Below, piece by piece: positions 30,346 to 41,500 of a stretch of 64,000 nucleotides of DNA; position 1 is the first letter of the stretch; each line of letters opens with the position of its first letter. The DNA comes from Calendula officinalis (Eukaryota; Streptophyta; Magnoliopsida; Asterales; Asteraceae). The notes under the pieces are model-generated. The model had not been told where the DNA came from. It did no database searches and was given only the letters and a program-made list of their open reading frames with translations. Both the position numbers and the translations under genes were made by a program. The stretch covers positions 34,813,257-34,877,256 of the forward strand of contig OY970834.1 of assembly GCA_963853835.1 (NCBI GenBank). The letters are read 5' to 3'.

Positions 30346-32394
30346 CTAGGTGGTCACGGTTAAGGTCTCTTGCTACACGTATAAAATCTTTAAATGTTGG
30401 TTAATGACACATTTGATGTAGAATTAATGCTACATGACAGTAGGCCTGTTTTTTGCATACATGTTTAAATTACTTGTCTTGTATCTTTACATTTCCATAA
30501 TGTAGCATACTATGTTAGTCAAAATTAACATACTATTCGATATTATTTACATCAGAATTAAAGAATACATAATATATAAGCGCGCCATCTTTAATTGTCT
30601 TAAATGTCAGGTTTTTATGATTAAAATTTGATTTAATCAACTCTTATTTGTTGATCGAGATCGATTATAAGATTAGAATCAGGATTTTAGCAGATATGGA
30701 TCCACAGTAATTACATACTTATATCCAATTAATATTAATATTAATGTCAGGGGTAAAGAGTTTGAGATTTTTCCGGTGGTAGTTTCAAAGTTCAACATAC
30801 GCACGCTACTAACCAACGGGTGATCAATGGTTCGAACCAAGTTAAGCCACCATATTCGGCATGATTGCTACACTTTTGAGGCCCTCCTTTGGAGACTTAG
30901 CATCGAGCTCAAATACATACATGAGTTTAATCGTGATAATTGATACTCAAGTCAGGTCAAATCAGGATTAATAATCACGCAATAATTGTTGTAAGTAATT
31001 AAAAGTTAATATAAATCAGTGATTAATAATCATAACTTAAACGCTAAATATTTTAGATGATAAGTATATAATTATGCTTTGGCCTTCATTACTTCGTATA
31101 TTAGAAAAAGGGAGGAAAAGCACTTTTTTTAGCACACTGTCTTTCTCCCCCTCCATCTAGAAAAATACATATCTAAAAAGAAAACAAAAACACAAACCAA
31201 CAAATATATTTGTTGAAGGAACATGTGTCGAGTTCATACATAGTGACATACGTTTGAAATCCAAATTAAAAATTAATAATCGAACATTAATTCATACATA
31301 TAGTCAATTTTCTTTTTGATTTTGTTCCGCTACAGATTAAAAAAAAAGAACAAACAACTAAGCAGGTTTAATAAACGAGGCCCATCTATAAAAAGAATGA
31401 CCTGATGGACTTATCACTTTCGGGTATGAGAATTGATTTTGGTACCACAATTTTTAATAGTTATATCACATAGTATAGATTTTAGAGTTAACTGTACAAG
31501 TATATTAAGCATGAGATGTGATATATATATTAAAAGTTATGGTAAGAAAATTACCCCTATTTCAGAAATCGGGCTTAAGAATCTTTGTGGACCTGAAGAT
31601 ACTTTTGGCGCCCTTCTAATATATTGGGCCTGTTGATAGTACGTGTTGATGGATGGCTTTATAGTGGAGTTGGTGGTTAGAGATGCCCAAGAAAATTGGT
31701 TTCGAACTGAACTGGTTTGCAATCGTTTTTGGACCGGTTTCAATCTCGTCAGACCTTATTAGGTCACGAACTGCCTGACTGGGATTAGATCGAGCTTCAG
31801 GGGATGAACCTGTTTGAAAGGCGTTTTTTTTTTGTCAACGTAGTCATTGAATGAGTATAAAGTTTTGTTATGTTAAAAGAAAATAAATGGTATAAAGATA
31901 AAGTAAAACTCTGTCCAATTCTTGATTTTAATTGGATCAACATTTGAATAGATTTGTCTTTCTTTGATATAATGTTGGTGTCATTTAAAATTTCAATTTC
32001 ATTCTTTTTTTTTAAATCAACGTACTAGAATTTGGTTGAATTGGATTCCAAGATTTGAAACCACACCTTCAATTTTGGAATTCTATTAAGAATATGTAAC
32101 ACGATCATATAAAGTATATTATTTACAGTAGATAATAATTTGTTTCTTGTATAAACAACTTAAGAGGTTACAAGTATTTAAAAACACTTTTTAGTTGTTA
32201 CAAATTTTTACGTATAGAATAACTAGTATTTAATTAGTAGTTTAAACAGTATACACATTGTCTACTAAAAGAATCGAATATAATTATACACACATAATGA
32301 AACATTTAATCTTTACAGTAAATTTCCCTCCATCCACGTGTTACATCTTTATTTCCTTAATCCAATTAACACAAGTCAAAAATCGTCACCGCAT
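30346..32394. other. Gene-free stretch between albumin and TBC genes
   Basis: AT-rich intergenic DNA. At 30770-30910 there is a moderately GC-richer patch with GGTTCGAACC, possibly a SINE or tRNA-like remnant. No other feature is supported; short ORFs at 31433-31743 and 32258-32461 have no recognisable domain. Confidence 0.5.
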
Positions 32395-35067
32395 TCACGT
32401 AGCTGGCTTCTCCATCTTCACCTGCAATAACATATCAATTGAGTATAAGATAAATAAATAAAAGGCGGATAGGTCAAACGGGTCAAAAAGTACCCAAAAC
32501 GTTTTTATATCAAATATAGACCTCCAAAATCATTTTATCCCAAAAATATTACACTATAAATGAAATAAATTATTTTTGTAATCATTAACTGTTCAAAGAC
32601 AAAAATTTCCGGTCACCCTAATAACATGTATCAAACATGGATAAAAAATTAAACGGTTTTACCTTTTTCAAATACTTTTTATGTAGTTTCATAGCACCCG
32701 AGCAAGCTTTTCTAGCATCTAGATTCCCCGAAGTATCATTCAATATCTGCACAAAAAAAAAAAAAAAAAAAAAGATAAACAAAGAAACCGATTTGCATCA
32801 AGAGAATGTTGCAGAAATATTTATTTATATATATTGAAAGTTGACCTTAACAACATCATCGAGTCCTTTGGCTTCTGTGAGCAATTTGACACTTTTCTCC
32901 TTGAGAACACTTGCAACAAGAAAAACAGAAATAGGAAGTGTTTCTCCTTCTTTGGTCCCACTTTTCAGATATTCTCTCTCAAATTTGCCACATTGCCGTG
33001 ATGATTTCGGTTTTCCTTTTGCATCTTCGGGTTTATCAGAATCGGGCTCCTCATATATCGTGTATAAATCAGGATCATACTCTAAAGCCCACATCATCTG
33101 TTTCAAATAAATTAATTATCAAAAAGCCCATAAAACCTATTAACCCGTTTCTGACCCGACCCGTTTTGAATTTGAACCAAGATAATTTACCTCCCATAAG
33201 TGCAAGGAATCACCAAAAGAGAGTTCTCGTCTGAATAACACCATAAGCATCCTAAAAGCAAATAAATAATCACCGCCACCTAGGTCTTCTGTGCTCATTA
33301 ACCACATAACAAGGTGTTATTTTTTTAACATTTTTATTATAAATTTAAAATAAAAAACTACAAACAATAAGTTATTGAAAATTACCCAAGTGTTTATGAA
33401 GTTTAGGGTCAATAACTTGAATAACATTGGCTAAATTACAAAGTTGTGACTCCACCCCAACAGATATCCCAACGCATTTAAAATTATCTCGCTACAAATT
33501 CATTAAAAAAATAACATTTTAATTTCTTGTAAAACAATAAAAGATTATAATTCTAGTAATATGAATTTAAATATTTACAATTCTGCGCATTAAACGTTCA
33601 AAGCACCAAAATGCATCTGCTTCATCTTCAAGAAGCATAATCATGGGGGAACAAAGATCACTCATCCCTGTTTTGTATGTTTTAAAAAATATAAATTTCA
33701 AAATCAAAATCACAATCCAACACACAACATATTCAATATATTTTTATAAAAATTTAAAAGAAAAAAAGAAAAATATATATACCTTGACCATAACCAACCT
33801 CTTTATCAAACCAAGAATAGACAGACAAAATATCCCAAAGTTTTGCTAAATTCTCTTGTTTCTCATAAAAAACCAATGTTCTATCCGTACGAACCACATC
33901 AAGACCTAGCATAAGCAATAAATAAATAAAATGTTAAATTTAGAGATATTGTATGATTTACAAAAAAGTATTTAACAAAAAAAATTGTGTATCAACCTAT
34001 TTGATGTAGGGTAAGTTTCCATTGTATTATTTTCTTGTCTTCTTCCTTAGGACAGGACATGGCTGTATCTGAACCAACTGCAATTATGCAACTAATTAAC
34101 TAAGGATTTTAGCTAGCATTTAAATCTGATTTAATGTAATAAAAAAACAAATATAATATATTAATTACTGGTTGCTTGATTTGTTGGTGTCATGAGTTTT
34201 TCAGGGTTGGCTTCTAGAAGAACAATAGGATCTTGTGTTGGAGTACCATCGTCTGTGATCACGGGAGCAGTGATAAACTTGCCACTTCCAACAAGAGGAA
34301 ACATATACGTGCATAATTCTTTTAGTCGTATATATTCTTCTCTAAAATTCATTAAAAAAAGAAAAAGAAATATAAATTTTCTTGGATATGTCATAGAGAA
34401 CAAATAGTGAATATATGCTACCTTCGAGTTAGCCGAATCTCTTGTCGCTCTTCATATGTGCTTTTAGGATCAAAACAACCGAGTAGAAATTCCCATACCT
34501 CTCCTCTAATTGTAGGATGTACCCCCTGATTTATCAACAAAATATGTTTATAAATAAATTAAAATTAAAATGAGTATTAATGAAAGAACAATTTAATCAA
34601 ATTTTCTAGTTGAAATACTTACTCCACGATAAATTCGACTAAGGGTTTGTCCTATATCAAGGTAACCTTCTGGACTGAATGCAGATTGCCACTTTCTTAC
34701 ACTAAGAGTCTTCCCAGACTGATCACCAATAAAATGATTAATTAAATTGTGTCAATCTCATATAAAAACTTGTCCATTTTCCAATATAAACGCAGTCAAA
34801 GGCCCCCAAATGGTAATTTTTAGAGTCTAATCTTTCTTATACATAAAATTTTTAACAGCAATATTATTATTGAAAAGCAATTACAAATGGTAAATGAAAA
34901 GAGATCCCAAAAACATAAAATTATTACTACACTTGATCTGATGATTAGAAGAACAGGGGAGGGGTTACCTTAATTTTAAACTTGGTTTTGGGAACATCAG
35001 TGCATTCAGGTCGAACCTCATAGAATGAATCGGTTGGAAGTCCTGGATCTTTCCACAAAAGATTCAT
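32395..35067 (-). CDS. RabGAP/TBC domain protein (TBC1D15-like)
   Basis: Twelve coding exons with GT-AG junctions join in frame to 443 codons: 34969-35067, 34623-34718, 34422-34525, 34169-34341, 33997-34077, 33783-33905, 33579-33667, 33386-33491, 33191-33288, 32846-33097, 32663-32746, 32395-32421. The protein starts MNLLWKDPGLPTDSF. The TBC domain contains GVHPTIRGEVWEFLLG, the arginine-finger motif IGLDVVRTDR (IxxDxxR) and YGQGMSDLCSP (YxQ glutamine finger), so both catalytic fingers are present. The C-terminal part (MMWALEYDPDLYTIYEE and later LPISVFLVASVLKEKS) matches the plant TBC15-like group. It should stimulate GTP hydrolysis on a Rab GTPase and so control vesicle traffic; the target Rab is not evident. 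The gene is intact. The 5' UTR and any upstream exon are unresolved. Confidence 0.93.
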
Positions 35068-35613
35068 CCTTTTTAGCTAACTTTATTCCTCAATTCGACC
35101 CAACTTTTTCAATTTAAATTTGTTCTTTAAATTAAACGAATTAATTCAAAAAATGGTACACCCACGACCCTAAAACACATGAACAAACAAAACCCAGATG
35201 AGATCTTGGAATTAACATCCAAAGCAAGAAGCTTTCTTTTTTACCTTTTCAAATTTTCTGTTTTGTATGTTTTATCTTTGTCGTTTTGAACGGAGCTGGA
35301 TATGGATGAAAAGCGGCGGCGGCGGTGGTTGGTAAAATGGGTGGTGTTACCGCATTTTGTGATGTGTTAAAGTTTGTTCCGACAACAAGATTGTTGGTCT
35401 GAAATGCGTGAGGGTGGGTAAATGCAGAATGTTGTGGTTTGTGGAGCGCAAAAGACGTGAGAATGTGGGATGGAGGAATGTGAGGTCCGGCCGCCGTGTT
35501 TCGCGGGGATGACATTTTGCTGTGAAATTTCGACGGAGTCAAGAAGATGGATGGATTTGGTTTGTCTTCACGCTCTTGTTTGCGCGTCTTATGAGAAACC
35601 AGACTGGGTTCAT
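35068..35613. other. Upstream region of the TBC gene
   Basis: It probably holds the 5' UTR and promoter. A minus-strand ORF (35249-35659) with a His/Pro-rich translation overlaps this region and part of a MITE; it has no recognisable domain and I do not call it a gene. Confidence 0.45.
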
Positions 35614-35880
35614 TACTCCATCCGTCCCTAAATAAAGTTCTCATTTCTTTTGACCACAATATTTAAGGAGAAAGTTAGTGGTGGGTTATTGGTAATAAAT
35701 TTGATTAAAATATAAAGTTGATTTGGAGAGAGAAAGAATGTTAGTGGATAGTTAGTAGTGGGGTCCATGGTAATTATATTATTTTATTAAGTGGACCCCG
35801 TCAACTTGTGAAATGGGAACTTTATTTAGGGACAAAAATTTAAGGTGAAATGGGAACTTTATTTAGGGACGGAGGGAGTA
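35614..35880. mobile_element. Stowaway-type MITE upstream of the TBC gene
   Basis: 267 bp from TACTCCATCCGTCCCTAAAT to GGGACGGAGGGAGTA, with TA at each end and inverted CTCCNTCCGTCCCTAAATAA termini. It is one of three related copies in the window (also 35968-36165 and 44049-44314). Confidence 0.85.
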
Positions 35881-35967
35881 TTTTAGTTGACCTGTTCAAT
35901 CGTCTTTCCAACTATGCATAGATACATACGCCCAACAAAGACCATCCTTCTAATAAATACGTCCAGT

Positions 35968-36165
35968 GGTTAGGTCATTGATAATACTTTTGATTAAATT
36001 ATAAAATTATGTTGGAGAGAGAAAGATTTAATATTAGTGGTGGGGTCTTTAATAATAATAGTTTTTTATTGTGTGGAGCCCATCAAATATGAGAAATGGG
36101 AAGTTTTTTTGTGGGACAAAAATTTAGAGTGAAATGAGAAGTTTTTTTGTGGGACGAAGGGAGTA
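35968..36165. mobile_element. Truncated Stowaway-type MITE
   Basis: It matches the 3' two thirds of 35614-35880 (GGAGAGAGAAAGA, GTGGGGTC, then GGGACGAAGGGAGTA at the end) but lacks the 5' terminus, so it is a partial copy about 90 bp from its relative. Confidence 0.7.
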
Positions 36166-37426
36166 ACAAATTTTTTTTTGAGTAAATTACATGGATGATT
36201 TATGTAGTCTCAAAAATTACACAGATGGTCCTAAAATATGAGGGTCGATCACACTTTTGTTACCTAGGGTAGATGTCCGCTTATGGCCACCTCATAGGTT
36301 CACTCGCCCAACTCTGATAATTTAAGGATATCTGATCTTACAATAATTTAATACTTTTGTCATATCAATTTTTCACTAATTAAATCATAAAAAGGTTCTC
36401 CAATGATTAATCTCTTAAAAAAAAATTATAAAAGATCTTTTTAATATTAAAAGTTACCAATAAAATGTATAATCACTAGAAAAGTCGACTATAAAGAAAA
36501 AAAAAGTTAAGAAAAGGTCCATTTATTGAAATATAAACATAAGTGGATGAATCCACAAATCCAATTCACCGATTGATACATGGTATCAAGCAGGATATCG
36601 TGTTTTTACAGTATTGAAAGATTTCAAAGTCCACTTCGCAATTGTTAATTTAAATCATAGCAATATAAAATTAATTTTTCTTCAAGGGACAAAGATAATC
36701 AACTACAAAACTAAGGGACCATATATGTAAATATTAAAAGGCTTGAATGGTTGTTTTCAAATACTTAATGGCCGAGCTGTCTAATTCGTAAATAATTTTG
36801 AGGAGGGATCAGTTCGTAAGTATATCAAATTCGTAAATAATTTTGAGGAGGGATCAATTCCATAATTTTCACCACCTATTTCTGGAATCTACTCATTGTT
36901 CCATTGTACAGTTTACTGTTTTATGGATACTACTACAAGATCAGCCTACAGCTACTGCGTCGCGGAAGCTTTTGCAACGGACTACAGCCTTTGTACAATC
37001 ACACATTGTTTCTCCCTAAACAGTTGGTGACGAACAACTAAAAATAGTGACGGACTTTCATTTCTTTAAAATTACCAAAGTACAAATAAAGTCCAATATT
37101 TGCGACGAATTTTCAACGGAAAAAAGACAGAGCAATGGATAAGAATCTAGAACGGAAGGGAGCAACATTCATTTACAAGTAAATTTACACGATTAATATT
37201 TAGCAATATATGAATACCCACCCACTAGATCGAACATTAGCATTTTGGGTGATGGTAAAGAAAAGCATAACTCCCCAAAGCTCTCCTAATTATGCTTTGA
37301 AGTGTAATCCAAGAAACCACATTACAAGAAAAGAAGAGATTCACTTGTACAAATACCCAATACATTTGCCTTGATGATTAACATTCATTTGACCTTTATT
37401 TAGCCATTCTTTTTCTTGCTTTAAAA
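36166..37426. other. Gene-free stretch upstream of the phytocyanin
   Basis: AT-rich DNA. GAGTAAATTACATGGATG at 36179 resembles the terminus of the Mutator-like MITE at 42602, so part of it may be an old relative. A 33 bp direct duplication is listed separately. The last 100-150 bp should be the phytocyanin promoter. Confidence 0.45.
36783..36860. repeat. Two-copy direct repeat
   Basis: ATTCGTAAATAATTTTGAGG plus a further 13 bp occurs at 36783-36815 and again at 36828-36860, separated by 12 bp. It is a simple local duplication. Confidence 0.8.
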
Positions 37427-38077
37427 ATGCAGAGATCAAACATTAATAAGATCACAATGCTAAGTCTTTTCTTGGTGATTCAGAACGTTGATGCATACCA
37501 GTTCAAGATTGGTGGTTCCGGTGACTGGAGCCTTGCATCATCATCATCCTATGATCAATGGGCACAAAAAAGCCCGGAGACACCCTTTGTAAGTTTCATA
37601 GCTATATCTTTTTGTTAGTCTTGAAAATATATAAGATGCTTTAATTAATTGGTATATATTATAGGGTTTAACTACCAGGCTAACCAGGACTCAGTGCTTC
37701 AAGTAACCGAAACCGACTACAAGAATTGTAATACAGCATCACCAATTGCAAACTACAGTGATGGTCACACCATGATCAAATTAACCCAATCTGGTCCTCA
37801 TTATTTCATCAGTGGGGTTGTAGATCACTGCAAAAACAATGAGAAAGTGCTGATCATTGTATTAGCAGATCGAAGCAACCGTTCTTCAGATACTCCGTCT
37901 CCATCTCCATCCGCCGCTCCACCGCCCCCCGCCCCAAGTGCACCCGAACCCCCGGTTCCAGCTCCTTCAGAAGATAACCCGCCACCTCCTACCCCGAATG
38001 CTGCTTCTTCAGTCGTTTTGAATTTGTTTTGCTCTTTTGGAGCTCTTGTTGGTTTCTCCCTTCTTTTCAATTTTTGA
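37427..38077 (+). pseudogene. Phytocyanin / early nodulin-like protein, probable frame break in exon 1
   Basis: Two exons of an early nodulin-like phytocyanin, a GPI-anchored cell-surface cupredoxin-fold protein. Exon 1 (37427-37588) encodes a signal peptide and YQFKIGGSGDWSL...YDQWAQKS. Exon 2 (37665-38077) encodes FNYQANQDSVLQVTETDY, GPHYFISGVVDHC, a Pro/Ser/Ala-rich arabinogalactan-like segment and a hydrophobic GPI tail. With the GT donor after 37588 and the AG acceptor before 37665, the exons do not join in frame. Reading exon 1 in the +2 frame after the A6 run at 37564-37569 gives PGDTL, the expected end of this exon in the family, so a small deletion at that run probably removed about four residues and shifted the frame. 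A sequencing error is possible. Early nodulin-like members usually lack copper ligands, so copper binding is not inferred. Confidence 0.7.
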
Positions 38078-38589
38078 GTTTATATGTATCCCAACAGTTT
38101 GTCAAATAAGTTTGTAATAACACTATTATGTTGAGTATATATCAAGTTATGAACAATGTTTGTGAATAATTTCAAGAAAGTGAATATGTGTATACAACCC
38201 CAAGAAGAACAATCTTTACAAGAAAATGTGATTTAGTGACACATTTATAAGTGTCACTAAATGTGAAAAATTATCATTGAAGTAAAAACAGTCACTAAAG
38301 AGCTGGTAAAAAAAATAGACTTTTTAATACTCTGTTAGAAAGGAAAAAAAAAAGACTTTAATAGAACATAATAAAGAAGAAAAGATCGACTCGTGTTATA
38401 AAAAGAATACATATAACATACATCAGTTTAATTACAGAAAAAAATGCCATCCTAATTGTCGTATCCTTACATAATCTAGGTCAGGGACAAACCAACGGCT
38501 ACTGCTAATTGTAAAAATGTCTAAGATGTAAGTTCTTTTTGAGAATCGAGCAACTTGTGTAATTAATATAATAAAATTCGGTTTTTGAG
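38078..38589. repeat. Intergenic stretch with GTGTCACTAAA repeat
   Basis: At 38228-38300 the words TTTAGTGACAC, GTGTCACTAAATG and CAGTCACTAAAG form short inverted repeats of the same type as at 1220-2665. The rest is 3' flank of the phytocyanin and of the convergent PDIL5-4 gene. Confidence 0.5.
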
Positions 38590-41500
38590 CTAATAGGTCT
38601 TCCCCAATTCGACCTTTTTCGCCAGTTTATAAGTGTTGTAAAGAATTGAATCCACTATCCCAGCAACCTGAAAGCCATAGACATGTAAAAATAGCAACAG
38701 AAAAAAAAAACATTAGAAAAAATTCTTAATTAGTCACCATGAAAATGCAGTTTCCATTTCAGGATGTTAGTTATTGTTGTAATCGTACCGTGAACACACC
38801 ACCGATAATGGCACAGAGGTTGGTAAGGAAATGAGAAAATGGGTTTGAGTTTTCAGTTATCAAAACCTGTAATTAGCAAGATGTGAAATAAATTAAGCCA
38901 GTAATTAACAACAATTATGAGGAAAAAAATGTAAAATTACCTGCATGGGTGAAAACTCAAGATGAAACTTTGCAGCAGGAATGGAATTAGAATGTATGAG
39001 ACTAGTATGTGCTGTATATTCATAATCCTCAATCAATTTCTTCGACAACCCTAATACTTCCGTTTTCACAACTTGAAGATAATGCTCTATCTGTACAGTT
39101 TACATTCAAAATATTTTAATAATCTCTAAAGTATATTAAATGAAAATGAGCTTACTGTAACATTTGCACGGTGTTCTGGATTTGTGATATATTCTTGACC
39201 ATTTAATCTGTTGTGGCTTACACCAAGATATGGTCCTAATCGCTTCATATCATGAACCATCACTGGAGTAATTGCTGAACCAAAAGAGAGACTAGAAATC
39301 ACATGTGACATATTCATTTGTGAAGCATCAAACGAGTGTGATGCCGATTCTGCTGAGATAATTAGATTTCCTGGAACCTGTATTAATTACCAAAACATGC
39401 ATGCCATATAAAACTGTTTTAATTAACATTTTATGGATCAAATACAATAACAAATATGATTAGATTACCTTTTTCACCCATAGAAATCCTTCAATCCTAC
39501 AACCTTCTTGAGGCGGTGCAGGTTTAATTCTTGTACACTCACCGTACCTGATAGAATTCCTTACGGAATCAAAACCAATAGTTGAAACCATCTCATCCAA
39601 TTTCTGCATCAAAAAAGAAATTTCAGATTCTAATAAGTGATAATCAATATGTTTCTAGAAACAGAGGAAATTTCAGTTTTCTTACTATAACCAAGGTATC
39701 GGTATCTCTATCTCCATAATAAGTTTCATGGATGTGTATGCCATGGTTATCCCTGATCATTTCATCAAGATCCACGCAATTAATTATATAAAATAGTTTG
39801 ATTACAAGCAACAAGATAACTTACCGCACATCAGTGCCTTTACGATAGATACGGATAGATGGATAACCTTGTACGTGATGCCTGAAAATAGTAGAAAATG
39901 AGTAAACACATGTTATAATTTGAGAAAATATATACAGAGCAGTTAATAAATGTAATTTAAACAATTACTTTTTACACAGATCAACTTCTTCACTGCAGTT
40001 AACACTTCCAACAATAATACGCCCATCATGTGCTGGATTATATCTTTGTCTCATAACTTTAGCCGCTTTCTCCCATGAAGGTCTCTGAGATACAAAAATA
40101 AGCAGAATAGAAAAAATTGTCAAACAACTTGATAAGTTTATAAGCAATAATTTCTGGACATAAATATTTTGTTTATAAAATTAAAAAGGCGATATCTAAG
40201 CAGAAATACTTATGCTAATAGTTAATATAGTTAATGCAGTTTTTTCTGTGCAAAATGGTGATTCAGTTATGCATACAAGAAGGGTACTCCAGCGGCACCA
40301 GGGAGCAAAAAAATTTACAACCACAACTGGATGCCTGCAATTAATAAGCCAAAACATAATGTATTAAATATTTAATATCAGATGATTATTTAATTGGTTG
40401 ACTGAGTTGTTATTTTCTTACTCTTGAGTGATTCTATCAAAATTACTGGGATTTAGTGAAATAGATCCTTCACCATATGAGTCATCGACCTTTTCGTCAT
40501 GCTTAATCTGATAAGTAACTGGCTCAGTATGAAACTCGTGGCCATTAGTGTGAAGATGACGATTAATTGGGTACTTGCGAATTGTTTTTGTTATGTTTAA
40601 CCTGTTCTGCATATAGAAGAAAACAACCATGTGTAGACTTGCTGAGTTTTATTCATAAATAATATAACTTTTAGAAAAATTAGCGTTTGTATGGTGGGTT
40701 TTTTCGACCCTTAAAAAGTATAGTATCCGGGTTTTTAAACCACTTGGCACGTTATATTTAGGACACACTTGAACTTTTAGTTTGAATTTTTATGTAAGTT
40801 GATTTTTCTCCCAAAATTTGTGTTCTTGAGTTGAACAAGAACAAATCCACAACATTATTTGAATCAACGTTATTTTGGATTAGATTGTCCTGTATATTCT
40901 AAGAATCAACATAACCAATTTGTGTTCTCGTATCGATGATTTGAACTCACTGTTCCCAAAACATCGCTCACGTCCACGGATGCAAACTCACATGATAATA
41001 GTGGGAAACTGCATGAAGATTTTAAACAAATGTTAGCCACAAAATTGAAACATGGAGCATAATGATGATTGTAATAACTGTCATGGAGCATATATACCTG
41101 ATGTTTAAGTCTATGCGCACGGACTCCTCAATAGAACTTTTGTCAACTACAATAGCAGTTGAGGTACTAATTGTCAGATAGCTACGTAACTCCTGTAATA
41201 CCAAGATGTGGTTTAGTTTATGTACAATACATTAATAGTTCGCGTGTGACAAATAAAGATACCACAAGACAAGAAATATTAGGTCACTGATTCAAAGGTC
41301 AATAAACCTGAATTAAGTAAAGAGATTGTGGTTTTATGTCTCAAGTGTGATGAGAAATCTGTTCCTGGTCAATGTTTTGGTGTCTCAAGACATTGAAGAA
41401 GAAGGTGATAAGGAAGGTGAAATGTCACATGTGTTTGATGATGTGATTGAAACTGAGGTGGCTGCCGATTCGGTAGAGATTGGTCAAACAGTAGCAGTGA

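Noticed and set aside
30770..30910. tRNA-like T-loop sequence GGTTCGAACC
   Set aside because: No matching anticodon or acceptor stem could be drawn, so it is not a tRNA gene; a SINE remnant is possible.
35249..35659. 136-codon minus-strand ORF upstream of the TBC gene
   Set aside because: His/Pro-rich without a domain and overlapping a Stowaway MITE. It may be UTR sequence.
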